DNA of 64,000 bases, from positions 59,893,501 to 59,957,500 of the forward strand of contig CM053810.1 of NCBI GenBank assembly GCA_028671895.1, in the 5' to 3' direction. This stretch comes from Oenanthe sinensis. Lineage: Eukaryota > Streptophyta > Magnoliopsida > Apiales > Apiaceae. A program made the position numbers and the translations under genes. Below the pieces are notes generated by a model that saw nothing but the letters and a program-made list of their open reading frames with translations, made no database searches and was not told where the DNA came from. This document shows positions 37,595-50,100 of this stretch, piece by piece (positions within the stretch are counted from its first letter, which is position 1; the number at the start of each line of letters is the position of its first letter).

Positions 37595-40473
37595 GGCGAT
37601 GTATGGATCGGATAGAGATACAATCTCTCTCTCTCTCTTCTTCTTCTTCTTCTTATAATCTACTAAAATTGTTATGTGTGTGTACATGTATAAGCACACC
37701 TATTTCCAAAATTATGTACAAGTTTAAACTACTCCTGGGTTGGGATATTATTACGCGTACAGTTTACGAACCAACCTTCTTTTCTTTTTTTATTCCGGTG
37801 CAAACGATATTAATTATCTTATGAAATGTTAGAGCATGATTTCATTTGAAATTCTGAATTTAATCAAATGATATGTTTATGTTATCATGAAAATTTGTAT
37901 TTGGATTCTATTTGAATTTCCAGGAATTTAAATATTAGTACAAATATAAGAATTTGAAATTACAACTCAAATTCTGTTATTTGAAATCCATCATTTGAAA
38001 CAAAATCAAAGTTCTCAAATACAATCTTATATAATTTAAATATTTAATGTGATAATTTATTGTATTATTAATTTCTTTCTACATTTTTTTATATACTATT
38101 GTTTATATATTAATATTCATAATTTTAAATAAATAAAAAAATTTGGATAGTGATAAAATTGAATAGAATATGAGTACAATTATATTAAATAAAAATTATA
38201 GGGTAAATAGAATTATTAAAATAGAAAATATAGAATATAATTTACATATAATATAATATTATTCGTGAGCAGTTGTATAAAAGTAGGACTATCCGGTGAT
38301 AAAGTTGAATGTACGATATAATTGTTTTAAATATTGTAATAATATATTATACTTTTTATTTTTATTTTTATATTTAATTTTAATTAACTAAAAGAGTTTG
38401 TATAATGGTGTATTCTAATAAAAGAGTTTATTTATAAGAGTCTATTTTATTTATTTTATTTAATTTAAATAAAAGAGTTTGTATAAGAATGTATTATAAT
38501 TAAAATTTAATTAGAAATTGTGTTTGTAGTTGCGTAAGAGATAATATATAATTTTGAACCAAAGATGAGGGATAACCAAGATGGAAAAAAAGTTCTTTTA
38601 GTTATAATAATATAGTATAGATATATAAGGGTGTATTTTAATTAAAATTTAATTAAAAATTGTGTTAGAATTATAAGAATTTGTATATGAGTATATTTTA
38701 GTTAAAAATTAATTAAAAATTATATTTACAGTTTAAGGATATAACAAATATTTTGACTAGTTTAATTAAAAATTATATTTAAACTTTGAGTAGATGACGG
38801 ATAAACCGTTACATTTTATTAAAAATTGGGCGGTTATAAATTTTTTATGATTCACCTAGATAATCAAGATGATAAAAGAGTTGTCTTGTTTGGTTATAAT
38901 AATATAACCAGCTTATGTCCCATTGGATGCAAAAATGAAATTTTTTAGTTTTTTATTTTAATATTTGTTTTATTATTTAAATTTATTTTTATTTGTATAA
39001 TAATAATTTAAACTTTATTTAATATATATATATATATTTATATATAATTTATTTGTATTTATATTTTAATAAAATAATGTTTGTGTGTTTTGTATAGAGA
39101 TGTATTTTAATAAAATTTGACAATTATGATCTTTTATACGGTACACCTCAGTGTTTCAAATAAAAATTTCTCTAGTTCGGTTATTATAATATAATATAGA
39201 TATAGATTTCCGTCCGTTGCATCCCAATTTATCTATCATCTTTAATTTTTATAGTTAAATTGATCAAATTTTGGTTAATAATTAAAATTTTATAATTTAA
39301 AAAAATTAAATTTTAAAATAAATTACATATACTTTTTTAATAATATAATTTTTATAATTTTTTTGTAATATTCGATTAAAGTTGGATCAATTTGATCGCA
39401 AAAAATTAAACATGACGGATAATTTAGAATACATGGAGTATTTATTACTTGCTCGTGCGAAGCACAAAATAAATAAACAAAATTTTAATATTTTATTCAT
39501 ATTCAAACAAAAATTATATATATATTTTTATTTTTTCAAGGATGATAGGTTTGAAGAAATAGAGGAAGACGAGTATGAAGCGGACCAAGAGGCAGCGATA
39601 CAAGAAGAGGATCATGAGGAGGTGGAGTGGATCCTGGAAGATGTTGGTTCAGAGAACATGGGAATGACGTAGAAATCTGCTTCAACTTATGTCTAGAGGA
39701 AAGCAAGTGTTTAGCTTTCTTTTTCTAGTTTTATCTTTGTTTTTATGCATGGCAAAATAAGATGTTATAATGTGTGTTCGTTTGCGATTGAAGTTGGTTT
39801 GGGTTGATGAAAAGATGGTTAGTTGGTCATATGCAGATGTGCTATGATGAAGGTGCAGGCTTAGGTTGGGTCGTTTTCCAACCAAGCTGGTTTGTTATCA
39901 CGAGTTATCGTGATTTTAATATAATTTCTAGTTTACCTAAAAATAACACACAGTCCAAATTACTAACATATTAAAAAAAAATATAAAACTAATTATAATA
40001 ATATTGCATAAAAAAACTATTCTTATAATTTTTAATGACAAATATTAACTCTCTGATATGAATATTGAAATTAGTGATATTGTTAAAAAAATAATTTATA
40101 TTATTTCATAATTTTAGCCCATATTTCTATATTTATTTAATTAAAAGATACAAAAAATTTAAATAAATTCAGAAATAAAATATTTTTTTGAACTTGTTCT
40201 TAAAGTGGTTTTAATTTTGAATATTATTACATTTAATATTTTATTACTATATTATATATATTTTAATAATATTTTATTAGTTTGTATTTTGAAATTGACT
40301 TAAATAATTTACATCTATTATAATTATATATTTTTGTGATTATATTATTAGTAATATATTATAATTTTAATAGGACTTAGAGAATTTGAGTAATGATGAA
40401 ATTGAGATATACTACTATATTATTATATTATAAATGAAATAAATTATATTAAGAGAAATTTATACTATTATTA
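37595..40473. other. VPS2 promoter and AT-rich repeat region
   Basis: The VPS2 leader includes a CT/CTT-rich tract near 37620-37655. From about 38340 to 39210 a diverged motif recurs at least three times (near 38590, 38890 and 39170): 'gttataataatata' preceded by 'agttSttNtNg', with 'attaaaatttaattaaaaattgtgtt' nearby. This suggests a dispersed repeat family. A MITE follows at 39218-39440. An acidic ORF end (39541-39672) is not recognised as a gene. Confidence 0.5.
39218..39440. mobile_element. MITE, same family as the arm at 18.42-18.52 kb
   Basis: The left end (cccaatttatctatcatc, tttaatttttatagttaaattgatc) pairs with the complement of the right end (ctaaattatccgtcatgtttaattttttgcgatcaaattgatc). 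It is about 220 bp, AT-rich and non-coding. The same 'gatca...aaagttaaacatgac' arm is seen near 18.48 kb. Confidence 0.6.
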
Positions 40474-40885
40474 TATATTATAATAACAGTTGAACCAATA
40501 ATGAAACATGGTCAATACATAACTATGGATATCAAAAGAGTTGGTGTTGAGCCATGGTACGTCACGGACTCACGGTTGTATGCGCAAGTCCTGATCCAAC
40601 AAAACCAAAAGAGTTATGGAAAAGTTAACATATACTACCTCCCTACCATCCAATTGTTAACGTTTCGATAGAGGATCTGGGTGCATATAAAGAATAATTT
40701 CATAATTTATTTAAATTTTTATTCAAAAAAATCTTTTTTAAAAATAAGTTATGAAACTATACTTTAGCACGTGCCAGACTTCTCTCCAAAACGTAAACAA
40801 ATAGGTGAAACTGAGCGAGTATAATTTTCTAATAATAACAATAAATCATGGCTTGTAGCAGGTGATTTTAATGAAACTCGTTTTT
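40474..40885 (+). repeat. 412-bp direct repeat, copy A (LINE fragment carrying a MITE)
   Basis: Matches 43238-43649 at a constant offset of 2764 bp with no indels and only about four substitutions by eye. It contains decayed LINE sequence ending in the endonuclease-domain motif GDFNE, interrupted by a Stowaway-like MITE. It stops abruptly at ...ctcgttttt, after which the RPA-like segment begins. Confidence 0.9.
40631..40822. mobile_element. Stowaway-like MITE inside copy A (also at 43395-43586 in copy B)
   Basis: Left end tactacctccctaccatccaattg... and right end ...aacaaataggtgaaactgagcgagtata form terminal inverted repeats (complement of the right end: tatactcgctcagtttcacc). The LINE sequence resumes on both sides. 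Its presence in both copies means it inserted before the 412-bp duplication. Confidence 0.6.
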
Positions 40886-40933
40886 GATTCCAAAAAAATC
40901 CTTAAGTAATTTAAGAATATATATATATTGCAG

Positions 40934-42123
40934 GCTAGAAGAAGAAGGCTATAAATCCACACATAACACCATTGATAGTAACACATCGCTGATTGTTGTC
41001 TCACCTTTTGAGAAAGCATCGCTTAAGGATTTGTTTGAGAAGGCTGCACAATATGTTAATGTAATGACTTTTTACTTCTAAATTATTATAGATTCCATGT
41101 TTATTGCTCTTATTAATCAAGTTAATGTCATATTTGCAGACAAAGCTGTTTTGTACTTTCACTATCTCTAAGTTAGAGGATGCCACAAGTTGGTTTATTT
41201 ACTCATGTAGCAAGTGTAAGCTACAGGTTTTTGAAAGTGGGAAGAGATTCAAATGTGAGAAATGCTCTCGCAATATGCCAGTGGCAGATAAAAGGTATGT
41301 CATTGAGAATATATCTTATCTCTTCAACTTTTGTTTCCTGCCATTAAATTATTGCTATGTAAATTTGTATTGTTTATCATTGCAGGTTCCAAGTTGAGGT
41401 TACTGCAGAGGATTCCACTTATTCATGTACTCTTCTTATCATGGATCGTGTTGTTAAGCGTTTCAGTAGCTGCACTGCTTCACAACTGTATCTCAGTCAG
41501 ACTAAGGTGATAATAATAAAAGTTACTAAGTATCAAATAATCAAATATTACACTTGCTGAATATCTTTTATCGGTAGAGGAACAATGAAAATTACCAAAT
41601 GTGATAGCATATGAATTATTTGATTACAGGATGAGCAGAATGCAAAAGTGTTTCCTTCAGTACTCAAGTCCATTATTGGCCAAGAAATTACCGCCATTAT
41701 TGAAGTCACTCAGTCGAAAGATAAGGATGATTAATTTCTCATTAAAGCTGAGGATTTTTATGATTTACTTATGGCACTAAACACAAATACCGAGTCTTCT
41801 TCAAATCAACCCATCCCATCGTTTGATTTGACAGAGGTACGATTATCCACCAAAATTCATCATTAGTTAAATCAATAGCCAAAAAAGAAAATCTCTTCTA
41901 CTCACAAGTTTTATGTTGTAGGCATTTGATGAGGCCGAAAGCTCTAAGACTCCAGGTTCTGCTAAATCTGTTAACAAAAAAATTAAAATGGTAAGTCAAG
42001 CATTTCAAAACAATAAATAAACACATTACTCAAATTCATTTCAATGGAGTTGTTATTATAATCTCATCTGCAACAACGCTTAACATATCAATATGTTCCA
42101 CTCCTTCATTGCAGGAGAAGTGA
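40934..42123 (+). pseudogene. RPA70-like (replication protein A large subunit) C-terminal fragment, broken
   Basis: Exon-like blocks with GT-AG junctions are at 40934-41060, 41140-41294, 41386-41506, 41630-41836, 41922-41990 and 42115-42123, all in phase. The protein has the RPA C-terminal OB fold with its zinc ribbon (CSKC...CEKC) and ATSWFIYSCSKC-type sequence, then a variable tail. An in-frame stop at 41732-41734 interrupts it; the frame is otherwise open to a final stop at 42121-42123. The N-terminal DNA-binding domains are absent because the first block abuts the LINE fragment. RPA-like proteins of this kind are cargo of plant Helitrons, and a Helitron-like terminus lies 1.1 kb downstream. 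It could also be a fragment of a host RPA1 paralogue. Confidence 0.8.
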
Positions 42124-43204
42124 AAATTGAATTGTGGCATTGGAGGAATGGATTGCATTAATAAGAAGCAGTGATTTTCTAATGAATTTATCTTCCGCAA
42201 GCTATTTTATATTATTTAAGTTTGGAATAAGATTGCCTGATGAACCAGGATGTAAGACTATTTGGTTTTTTTGCATTTGGTACTGTTTATTACTTGGAGA
42301 TTTGAAATCAATCATTATGTTTATTGTTTGGTCATCCCGCAAAGCTATTAGATTTTAGGCTAAATGTCATAAATTTGCAAAATCTGGTGCCCGGAGTAAG
42401 ATATTTAGGAAATGCACCCCATAGTTTCAGAGAGTACATCGGATAGCTTAATTATATGCAGGTTTAGGAGTCTAATTATGAAGTGATGACAATTAATAGA
42501 GGGAGGCTTGAGGGATATATATGCAACCGACTAGACTATTTCCAGAAAATCAAAGAAATAGCAATTGTTGTGAACTGCATGTATGTATTGATAATGTTTA
42601 CTTCATAATGCAATATATGTGTTGGCAACACTCTCAATCACAATTCTTCCAAATGTTAGAATTAGAATTTGTCAATGCATTCTTCTCAAGCTTTTGGTTT
42701 AACTCCATTTCCTTCATTAGTATGCACATTAGAAACTAAAGTCCGACCCACAACTTCAGTTTGTTGTCTTTGGCAAATTTAATCCAAGTAGCAGAATTTC
42801 TTGCATTTCCATTGGAAAAAATTAACCCAACATTCCATTATCCATTTTTAATAGTAAAGTAAAGTAAAAAAATTTCATATGTCACCCATTGTCGATCAGG
42901 AGGATTTATATTACTTGGAATATACTGAAATACAATCAGAAATATTTTAGATATGTAATTTTTTTTTATATCTTATAGGATAAAATAATAAAAATAATAG
43001 CGACATAATTAATTAAATTCCAAATACACTATACTCTTACTGGGTCAATATTTCATTTTACAACATCTTCTGTACTACTTCATAATTTATTAAATATCTA
43101 AAATTAAATTTCTAAAATCTATCAATATCTAAAATATATAAATTATTATATGCCTAATTATAATCAAAATTAAAATATTATCAAAATTTAAACTAAAATT
43201 TTGA
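42124..43204. other. AT-rich segment between the RPA-like pseudogene and the Helitron-like end
   Basis: No coding region or clear repeat was recognised. It would be the 3' part of the putative Helitron. Confidence 0.4.
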
Positions 43205-43238
43205 TCGCATGCGTAGCGCGCGGGCAACGGTCCCTAGT
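43205..43238 (+). mobile_element. Helitron-like 3' terminus
   Basis: gatcgcatgcgtagcgcg, then cgggcaacggtccCTAG at 43234-43237, followed by T at 43238. The GC-rich self-complementary stretch followed by CTAG|T fits a Helitron 3' end inserted at an A|T site. The junction is exactly where copy B of the 412-bp repeat starts. Confidence 0.55.
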
Positions 43239-43649
43239 ATATTATAATAACAGTTGAACCAATAATGAAACATGGTCAATACATAACTATGGATATCAAA
43301 AGAGTTGGTGTTGAGCCATGGTACGTCACGGACTCACGGTTGTATGCGCAAGTCCTGATCCAACAAAACCAAAAGAGTTATGGAAAAGTTAACATATACT
43401 ACCTCCCTACCATCCAATTGTTAACATTTCGATAGAGAATCTGGGTGCATATAAAGAATAATTCCATAATTTATTTAAATTTTTATTCAAAAAAATCTTT
43501 TTTAAAAATAAGTTATGAAACTATACTTTAGCACGTGCCAGACTTCTCTCCAAAACGTAAACAAATAGGTGAAACTGAGCGAGTATAATTTTCTAATAAT
43601 AACAATAAATCATGGCTTGTAGCAGGTGATTTTAATGAAACTCGTTTTT
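43238..43649 (+). repeat. 412-bp direct repeat, copy B (in place in the LINE)
   Basis: Near-identical to 40474-40885. Here the LINE sequence continues past the repeat (ttcttgagagag...), so copy B is in its original context and copy A is the displaced one. Confidence 0.9.
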
Positions 43650-44949
43650 CTTGAGAGAGTAGTAGTTTCGCAGAGATCGACTTCCAGAAAAGTGCAAGAT
43701 TTAATGAATGGGTAGAGGATATTGGGCTTCTAGAGATGGAGTTTAGTGGTACTGCTCGTACATGGACAAAAGGGAACTCGACAAGTAGTTGGATCAGTGC
43801 TAGACTGAATAGAGCGATGTGCAATGGAGAATGAAGTTTGAGGTTTGCTAATACTCGTGTCAAGCATCTTCTAGCTAATCTGATTATTGTCCTGTGCTTA
43901 TCTCGCCTAATAGATTTGCACCCACTTCGGCAATTAATAAGCCCTTCAGATTTCAGGCAGCCTGGATGACACATTGACACATGAACATTTTAGAGATTTT
44001 GTACAAGATAAATGGAACAAGGAGGCACCTCTGGTTCCCCAGCTCAGTTATCCATCTCATGAACTTCAAGAATGGAATAAGAACACTTTTCATAATATTT
44101 TTAAAGAAAAAAGAGCTCTTCTAGTGCGTATAGGAGGTGTACAACATAAACTTGCGATACCCAGATCAAGCAATCTCATTAAACTTGAATCTAAGCTAAG
44201 AAATGAATTTGACATAGTGCTGAAATAGGAGGAACTGTTATGGTATTAAAAATCAAGAGTGGAGTAGATAAAAGACGGGGATTGAAACACAAATTATTTC
44301 CACTTAAGCACAATTGTTAGACGTTGGAGAAATAAAATTTCAGCAATCAGAGAAAACAAAGGTGAATGGATCCAGGATAAAGAGGCTGTCAAGGCAAATA
44401 TTGTAAACTACTATAAAAGTCTTTTCACAGAAGAGGATACTAAAGAAACGGTAGGGTTACCAACAGACTTTTTTCCGGACTTAGTAATGCTCAATGGGAT
44501 TGCCTTGACCTTTCATTTGAAGTGATATATAAATAGTTGTTAAAAAAATGGGAGCACTTAAAGCACCAGGACCCGACGGATTTCTAACTCTCTTCTTTAA
44601 AAAAAACTGGGATCCTGTTGCAGAAAATGCTATTAATATGGCCATGCAGGTTCCGGAAGGTTAAGGTATGCCAGAGAATTTAAACGATACACACATTGTT
44701 CTAATTTCAAAAGTTAATCCACAGAATTAGCTTCACAATTCCGTCCAATCAGCTTATGTAATGTGGCTTTTAAAATGGTCATAAAAGCTATTGTTAATCG
44801 AATAAGGCACATGCTCCCTCACCTAACGGCTAGTACTCAAACTTGTTTTGTCCCAGGTGGACAAATTACTGACAACATTGTCATAGTGTAAGAACTAATT
44901 CATGCGAAGAAAGCTGGGGCAAACAGGATACATGGTGATCAAAATATAT

Positions 44950-45467
44950 TTACACAACTTCTTATAGAGTTGATAATGGAATGTGTAAATGTGAAACAAT
45001 CTGCAAAAAACACAACAATATAATTATGAGTGATCGTGTATGCAAGTAACAGAAAACGAAAGGATATAGTGATCGTGTGTGCAGAAAACGAAAAGATACA
45101 AGGGAGTTGTCTCGAGTCTAGTGCGAAACTGTCTCCTTGAAGTTATTTCGCCTCTCATCTCACCATATGCGCGATTTGAAAGCCTCCCGGGATAAAACGA
45201 GGACACAACGATGTCACGAAGAACAGCACCTTCAGCGAGCTGAACAGAGCAAGAAACCATCACCAGAGAAGAGAATTTGCACCCCCTGCGGGCATGTGAG
45301 TAGTGGAGAAATACCATACTAACACAACTAAATAATTAAATATGCGTTGGAAAGCCCTCACCGAGGAGAACGTACTCCAACCATAACTTGTTGCGCGCAC
45401 ACACCCAAGAAATACTCAAGCTTAGACTCAAAATGACTTGACAATGTAGGGCTTCTACCCACATTTT
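44950..45467. mobile_element. Unidentified insert of about 0.5 kb within the LINE
   Basis: LINE reverse-transcriptase similarity stops after GYMVIKI and resumes at STVTTSS, losing roughly 60 residues of the expected domain. The insert has a GC-richer core (45120-45300) and a short internal repeat (tgatcgtgtRtgca...gaaaacgaaa at 45031 and 45070). Its ends are approximate and no terminal repeats or coding frame were recognised. Confidence 0.5.
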
Positions 45468-46060
45468 TCAACAGTAACAACTTCATCAATGAAAGTTTTA
45501 TGGAATGGAGAACTAACATAATCTTTTGCGCCAAGCAGAGGCATCAGACAAGGTGATCCACTCTCGCCTTATCGGTTTGTTCTTTGTATGGAAAGATTAA
45601 ATCAGGTTATCAAATAAACAATTATAGCAGGGAAATGAAAACCAATTAATTAAAGCTAGTATAGATGAGTCTATTCTATCTAACCTATTTTTTACAGATG
45701 ACATAATGTTATTTGCGGAGGCAACATGTGAACAAGCCCATAATATTCACCACTGTTTTCAACGATTTTGTATGGCCTCAGGTCAAAAGGTTAGCTTAAT
45801 GAAATTAAAGGCATACTTCTCAAATAATGTGATTACCACCCATCAGGCCACTATTTGTTCAGAGTTAGGAATGGAGGCTACATAGGATATTGGAATGTAT
45901 TTAGGTATGCCTACTCTAACTAGTCGGGTTATGAAGGAGATTTTTGTATACTTTTGTGAGCGTATTGATAGAAGGCTTGCCGGTTGGAAGACAAAGTATA
46001 TATCTTTGGCTGGGAGGGTTACTCTAGCAAAATCAACTATATCAGCAATGGCTTCTTATG

Positions 46061-46065
46061 CAATG
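46061..46065. repeat. 5-bp target-site duplication, left (CAATG)
   Basis: CAATG immediately precedes the left LTR and is repeated at 59087-59091 immediately after the right LTR. It splits the LINE sequence cleanly. Confidence 0.97.
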
Positions 46066-47119
46066 TGTTATGCCCAATATCTGGACATGGGTCATAGGCA
46101 GGTCCAATGGCATAAGGTGGCCGGCCCACCTCGCATCTGGGCTCACTTGGCTTTAAAGTCCACATCCAGCTCGCATTGTGTTAAAGAAGATAAAATATTC
46201 TAAGGCCTTTGGCCTAGCGTGAGGTCGCATCGCTAGCCCGCCAGCCTTAGACTCATTCGGCTTCGATAAGGAAAAGAGAGGAGAACCGGCCCCCCAGCCC
46301 GGTTCGCTTCTCATCATCACCTCTCAGGTCGCATAGATTTGCCAGAGAGGCCCTCAGCCCGGCTCACTTGGCCAGGCTCACTGCCTCCGGATCGCTTCGC
46401 TAGCCCGGAGTACTTAACACGGATTTCTCATAACTGGCTGAAAGGCTCCTAGCCTCATGGGCTCACCTCACTTGATATTATTATCTAATCTGAAGACTAT
46501 AGAAGGCCCCCCAGGGTAATATCTCAACATACTTATCTATTTGAAGACAGCTAGCCCCATGGGCTCTCATCTCATCAAGGGATCCGCACATGATCACCTC
46601 TACATACTACTCCCGTGAGGCCACATCACGCACAACCGCTCCCGCGAGGCCATATCGCGCATAACTCCCTACGGGAACCCCTTGCTCTACAACTCCATGA
46701 CAGCCCCCAGAGCCTAACGGGCTTGGGCCATGGCAGTTACAGACATATGGGAAGTTTGCCCTCCACATCCACACAGACTTGGGTCAAAGCCCAGCACGTC
46801 TAAGGATTTGGGCCTGATGGACCGGACCAATACCTAGCCCATATAGGTAACTTGTCCTCCAAGAACTACGTGTGGCTTGAACCCCTATATAAAGGGTACG
46901 TAGGCCTCTTATTTCAGTTGAGACAACAGTTGGCAGCAAGAGAACACATATTTTCTCTGGCCTTCTAACGAATCAACAACAAGATCAGCTACCAAAATCC
47001 ATCACTTTCCTCCCGTGTTCTTCGCGTTCTTCATCAAGTTCATAGCAAAATCATCATATTTTGCTCCGTGATTCCAGCAAACCTCCAAATTACTGTTATA
47101 CCAGTTTCTCCCTATAACA
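46066..47119 (+). repeat. 5' LTR
   Basis: 1054 bp, TGTTAT at the start and ATAACA at the end. Differs from the 3' LTR by about ten substitutions by eye and no indels. It includes GC-rich 'cgcatcgctagcccg' stretches. Confidence 0.97.
46886..46893 (+). promoter_or_regulatory. TATA box of the 5' LTR
   Basis: TATATAAA within ccccTATATAAAGggtacg, about 230 bp before the LTR end. The equivalent in the 3' LTR is 58853-58860. The transcript would start about 30 bp downstream. Confidence 0.8.
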
Positions 47120-47120
47120 A

Positions 47121-47138
47121 TTGGCGCTAGAAGGAGGG
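47121..47138 (+). other. Primer-binding site
   Basis: ttggcgctagaaggaggg starts two bases after the LTR. TTGGCGC is the usual start of the primer-binding site in plant gypsy elements. I do not assign the tRNA. The gag start codon is only 42 bp beyond the LTR. Confidence 0.7.
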
Positions 47139-47161
47139 CACTTGACATCTGAGGGAGAAGG

Positions 47162-50100
47162 ATGTCTAACTCTAGGAGAACCGGAAACTCATCAGAAAGT
47201 GATAGAGCTGAGGGTGACGACACCCCGAAACATGTCAACGAGAACCCGCCTCAGACCGACCCCAAACTCTTGGAATTCCTGGATGAGATGGGCCAGCAGA
47301 TGCTCGAGTTCAACAAGAGAATGAGGAGGATGGAGAGGAGAGGCGCCTCAAAGAAGGCTAGCGCGAGCGCCCGGCGACGAATGAGGAGGGCCAACAAGTC
47401 TAAGCGGCCCTGGTCGACCGTGAAACCTCGTGACCTCATGAATGATTTTAATGATGAAGCCGGAGATGTAGGGAAGGATGAATCATTAGAGTGGGATGAG
47501 GTGCCCCCCAGTCAGGCGCGGCAGGCCCATGAGACCCCTCACAGGTCGTTTCATGGCCCAGCCCCCTCTGAGGCGAAGGCAACCAGTGTTTTTGATAGGG
47601 TCGGGAGAAGACTAACAGAGCATGATCTAAGGATAAAGCTGGAGAGAGCCCGAACTAAAAACACTGAGGTAAGGCCCCCGAGTCTAGCACATGAAGCAGA
47701 TGGACCCCCTCGCCATCGCGAGCGCGCCAGGTCCCCATATTGTGCTAATGTGCCGGAGAGGCCCCCTCCCAGGAGAAGAAATCAGGAAGCTCAGTCCGCG
47801 ATAAGTGGAGAAGGTGGAGGACGAAGGCGTGAACAGGCACCGCCCCCATCACATAGGGCCAGCAATGAAAATAATAACGAGGAGAGGCTGGGAAACCTCC
47901 GCATGAACGATCTTCGGCAGCTTCTAGAGCGCATGGAGAAGGAGAAGACTGCTCCAAATCCTATCTCCACCCAGTCGCCTTTCACCAATGAGATTCGGGT
48001 CGCACCTCTGCCCGCCATCTTCAGAAACAATCCAAATCTCACTTTTAATGGTGATACTGATCCAGCCGAATACCTAATCCGCTTCAATATTGAGATGGAA
48101 GTTTACCAGGTTTCCACTCTAGCCCGGTGCCGGCTATTCGCCGCCTCTCTCAGGGGTAGTGCCCAACAGTGGTTCTCCAAGCTCGGGCCCATTATGATCG
48201 ACTCATGGGAACTACTGGCAGATATATTCATCAAACAATTTCAGTCTTCCATGCTCTATGCCCCACCTGTGGCGACCCTTGCTAATATTAAGCAAAGGGA
48301 AGGAGAAACCCTGCAAGATTACTTCAAGAGGTTTAATGCCGAAGTACCCCGAGTCAGAGGAGCAACTGAAGAGGCTGTAAAGAACTTCCTGATAGCAGGT
48401 CTTAAGGAGGGAACTGACTTCTGGAAAAGCCTACAAGCTAAGACACCTGAAACGTTGTCTGAGTTTTACCGGCAGGCTGAGCCCTTTAAATGGGTGGAGA
48501 AATCTATGCTTTACTTAAAGAAGAGTAACAACAATGGAGGCCGGGGAAAGAATAACAAACGCAAGGGATCCCGGAGTTCGGATAATAGAAACAGGGGCCG
48601 TAGAGACAGAAGCCCCAGCCCGAAGAGGTATGATAAAAGGGAAAGAGAGAGGTCCCTTGAGAGCAATAGGTCAGAGGACAGGAGGCCCTATCCGAAATAC
48701 AGTCGCCACACCCCACTAGTGGCTCCAATCGAGCACATCTACGCAATTAATGCCTCTAAAGGAATCTTCAAGAAGCCTCCACCAATGACGAATTACGGTA
48801 GAAAGGACTCTCGGAAGTTCTGCGCCTATCATGAGCAGTCGGGCCATGACACCGCCGATTGCAGACATTTGAAAGACCAGATTGAAGACCTCATTAGAAG
48901 TGGTCACCTCACTGAATGGGTGGTAAGAGAAGTGAAGAGACATCAGAGGAGTGATTATCATAGCGTCCCGCCTCCTCCTTCGAAAGATAAGGCTCCGCAG
49001 GATAAAGAGAGACCTGGGCTTGGCAGTACTAGAGAGGGCAGTATCCATATTATCATCGGGGGTCCTCATATTGGTGGAGATAGCAAACGAGCCATGGAGA
49101 GATATGCCAGAGAGGCCAAGGAGCGTCCCCTCACTAATATCCACCACCTCTCGCAAAGACCTCCCAAGCTGTTTAAGGGAGAGGAAACTGATATTATGTT
49201 TACTGAAGAGGATGCCAAATGGGTCCATCACCCCCATAATGACGCCCTGGTAGTTAAAATAAAGATCGGATCCTCAAATGTGCACAGAGTACTTGTCGAT
49301 AATGGAAGCGCTGTTAATGTTCTCACTTATGATGTCTACCAGAAGATGGGTCTCCTTGACAAGGATCTCACACCTACTATCGGCCAGCTCTACGGATTCA
49401 CCGGGGCCTCGGTTAGCGTCAAGGGCCTCATTAAACTCCCCGTCACTCTAGGGGAGGAGCCCTGCATGACCACCCAGGTTGCTGATTTCATGGTGGTAGA
49501 CCAGCACTCTGCCTACAATGCCATAATTGGCAGGCCCATACTGAAGGAAATGAGGGTGGTGACCTCTATTTACCACCTTTCAATGAAGTTTCCCACTCCA
49601 AAGGGGGTTGGATGTGTCAAGGGCTGCCAGTATGATTCTCGAGAATGTTATAACAAGGCCCTCAGGTCAGCCGAGAAGATAAGTAGAGAGGTAAAAGCCA
49701 TCAATGTAGACGATTACAAGCCAAGTTCATGTGATACCATGATCCCACCGAAAATAGAGGACGCTATGTGCAACACCATCACCGTCGAAGAGCTCCCGCA
49801 AGATTATTTTGAAAGCATAGGAATTCAAGTAGAGCCGGTACCGGGGGCACTCATGATGGAGCCCTCCCAGCCAGTTCAAAATTTGGTGAAAGGAATTGTG
49901 GAAGAGACTAGTGATGATGAGGAGACCCCAGAGCAGTTAGCAAAAAGAGTCAGTAAAGGAAAATGGGTTCCAGAGGAGACCTCAGCAGTGATAGATCTCC
50001 CCAACGGATTCTCTCGTGAAATCACAGGCATCACCGAAAGATTAGTCAATCCGAGCGGACCCGGGGGGTACACATTGGAGGATCAAAACAAGGAAGTGCT

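Noticed and set aside
39382..39672. 96-residue ORF with an acidic C-terminal half
   Set aside because: Its first part is the right arm of a MITE and the middle is low-complexity AT-rich sequence. Only 39541-39672 looks protein-like, and I recognise no family or partner exons.
43528..43980. 150-residue minus-strand ORF
   Set aside because: It overlaps decayed LINE sequence on the opposite strand and part of the 412-bp repeat; no protein family is recognised.
46615..46803. 62-residue ORF in the 5' LTR, repeated in the 3' LTR at 58582
   Set aside because: It is repeated only because the LTRs are; the composition and lack of domains argue against a protein.
48716..49237. 173-residue minus-strand ORF opposite gag-pol
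   Set aside because: It is the complement of conserved gag-protease coding sequence and has no similarity of its own.
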